Program-made: the position numbers and the translations under genes
Assembly: GCA_945872325.1 (NCBI GenBank)
Contig: CAMBZY010000265.1
Location: 1 to 5,168, forward strand
Length of the DNA stretch: 5,168 nt
Direction of reading: 5' to 3'
Source of the DNA: Candidatus Kuenenia stuttgartensis
GTDB taxonomy: Bacteria; Planctomycetota; Planctomycetia; Isosphaerales; Isosphaeraceae
The notes under the pieces: model-generated
What the model saw: the letters and a program-made list of their open reading frames with translations, nothing else
Told to the model about the DNA's origin: nothing
Databases searched by the model: none
Shown: positions 4,315 to 5,168 of the stretch, piece by piece
How positions within the stretch are numbered: position 1 is the first letter of the stretch
How the letters are laid out: the number at the start of each line of letters is the position of its first letter

Positions 4315-5168
4315 ATGAAAAAAGAGATGCTCATCAATGTGCTCCAATCCGAGGAGTGCAGAATCGCCATCATTGAAGATGGCGTGCTGGAAGAACTTTA
4401 CGTCGAACGTACCAGTCACGAGACCTACACAGGGAATATTTACAAAGGCCGAATTGTAAACCTCGAACCAGCCATCCAGGCGGCCTTCGTTGACTTTTCC
4501 ATTGGCCGAAACGGATTTCTCCACGTCTCCGACGTCGAACCCCGTTACTATCGCCGCCACCTCGGTGAAGATGTCGAACTGGGCGGCCGAGACCGTGGCC
4601 GAGACCCTCGTCGTACCGCCCGCCCAGGCGAACCCGAAGCCTTTGCACCATCCCCCCCTGCTGCTGTTCCCGGTGGTCGTGGTGTTCGTCCCCCACGCAG
4701 CGATCGTGGCCGTCGTGAACGTGAAGACCGCCGTCCCGCTCCCGCTTCACCTTCCGCCTATCCGCCTGTCAGTGGATATGGCCAGATGCCCCTCGATTAT
4801 CCAGCCTCAGCTAGCCCGGAAGTCTTCGAAGATTTCGTAGGATCAGAGGTGCCCACCCAGCGTGCCCCTCGCCCTGAAGCTCCCCGGGAACGTCCACGCC
4901 GAGGTGTTCCTGGTCGTGATCGAACCACTCGTCCCAGCATGCGTGATCGCGAGCCCATCAGGCCTCCCGAAATCATCGATATTATTGACGTCGACCTCGA
5001 CCTCGATACCGATCCACCGCCACGCCGTACTCCCGTGGTGCACATCGAACCTGTGTTCGAACCGGCACCAGTCGTCGTACCGGAAATCGCCGAAATCGCT
5101 CCTCCAACTCGTGGACGAAGATTCGCTGCAGATATCTCCGAACCCGTTCCACCACCAGCCCCTCCAGT
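4315..5168 (+). CDS. rne: RNase E/G family endoribonuclease, 5' part, interrupted S1 domain
   Basis: The 284 visible codons stay open to the right edge. Residues 1-82 match the start of RNase E/G, single-strand-specific endonucleases of mRNA decay and rRNA processing. MLINVLQSEECRIAIIEDG aligns with the E. coli RNase E start, and NIYKGRIVNLEP, QAAFVDF and RNGFLHVSDVEPRYY are the first half of the S1 domain. In standard members a short linker then leads to the second half (pattern DVLxxGQEVxVQ). Here, from about residue 85, roughly 200 residues of low complexity follow: Arg/Gly/Asp/Pro-rich (GGRDRGRDPRR, GRGVRPPRSDRGRRERED), an acidic patch (EIIDIIDVDLDLDTD, 219-233), then Pro/Val-rich sequence. 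The S1 domain does not resume in view. A 12-base near-tandem repeat at 4585-4608 encodes GRDR/GRDP. An ATG at 4327 (MLIN) is an alternative start. Whether the gene is rne or rng cannot be decided without the catalytic part. Confidence 0.85.
   Translation, partial: MKKEMLINVLQSEECRIAIIEDGVLEELYVERTSHETYTGNIYKGRIVNLEPAIQAAFVDFSIGRNGFLHVSDVEPRYYRRHLGEDVELGGRDRGRDPRRTARPGEPEAFAPSPPAAVPGGRGVRPPRSDRGRREREDRRPAPASPSAYPPVSGYGQMPLDYPASASPEVFEDFVGSEVPTQRAPRPEAPRERPRRGVPGRDRTTRPSMRDREPIRPPEIIDIIDVDLDLDTDPPPRRTPVVHIEPVFEPAPVVVPEIAEIAPPTRGRRFAADISEPVPPPAPP

Noticed and set aside
3873..4376. 167-residue plus-strand frame spanning the DUF2344 end and the gap before the RNase
   Set aside because: It overlaps the ends of two recognised genes in another frame, and its His/Ser/Pro-rich translation looks non-coding.
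4096..4560. 154-residue minus-strand frame over the gap and the RNase start
   Set aside because: Nearly half its length is antisense to the conserved RNase N-terminus and it shows no family motif.
4370..5045. Minus-strand frames antisense to the Arg/Pro-rich RNase segment
   Set aside because: Low-complexity codons (CGT, CCC, GAC) keep opposite frames open. The translations are His/Arg/Gly strings with no family character.

Overview
This window most likely comes from the chromosome of a planctomycete (order Planctomycetales or a relative). The reasons are moderate GC with no strong codon bias, several genes with weak or no Shine-Dalgarno sequence, a PTS represented here only by regulatory-type EIIA and HPr, and an RNase E/G whose S1 domain is interrupted by a long Pro/Arg-rich segment. 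The assignment is inferred from protein character alone and no database was searched.

Layout, left to right. Positions 1-265 hold no gene that can be called with confidence. Both strands have short frames open at the left edge, and there is a perfect 10-bp inverted repeat at 140-178. A UxaA-family (altronate/galactarate-type) dehydratase gene lies on the minus strand at 266-1855. A divergent intergenic region (1856-2129) separates it from a plus-strand run of genes: a PtsN-like PTS EIIA (2130-2606), an HPr phosphocarrier (2687-3055), a possible small ORF (3108-3308), a DUF2344 / TIGR03936 radical-SAM-linked protein (3334-4080), and the 5' part of an RNase E/G-family gene (4315 to the right edge).

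The plus-strand genes form two functional pairs. PtsN-like EIIA and HPr are consecutive members of a phosphorelay. Both keep their phospho-acceptor histidines, and HPr also keeps the regulatory serine; no EI or sugar permease gene is in view. DUF2344 followed by RNase E/G is a gene pairing known from many bacteria, usually with a B12-binding radical SAM gene next to DUF2344, and that gene is absent here. A good sigma-70-type promoter (TTGGCA-N17-TATATT, 3072-3100) sits between the two pairs, so they are probably separate transcription units, although read-through is possible.

The most interesting element is the RNase E/G gene. After about 84 residues that match the family start, including the first half of the S1 RNA-binding domain, the frame runs on for about 200 residues of low-complexity Arg/Pro/Asp-rich sequence without the S1 domain resuming before the window ends. 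No mobile element, tRNA, rRNA or CRISPR array was seen.
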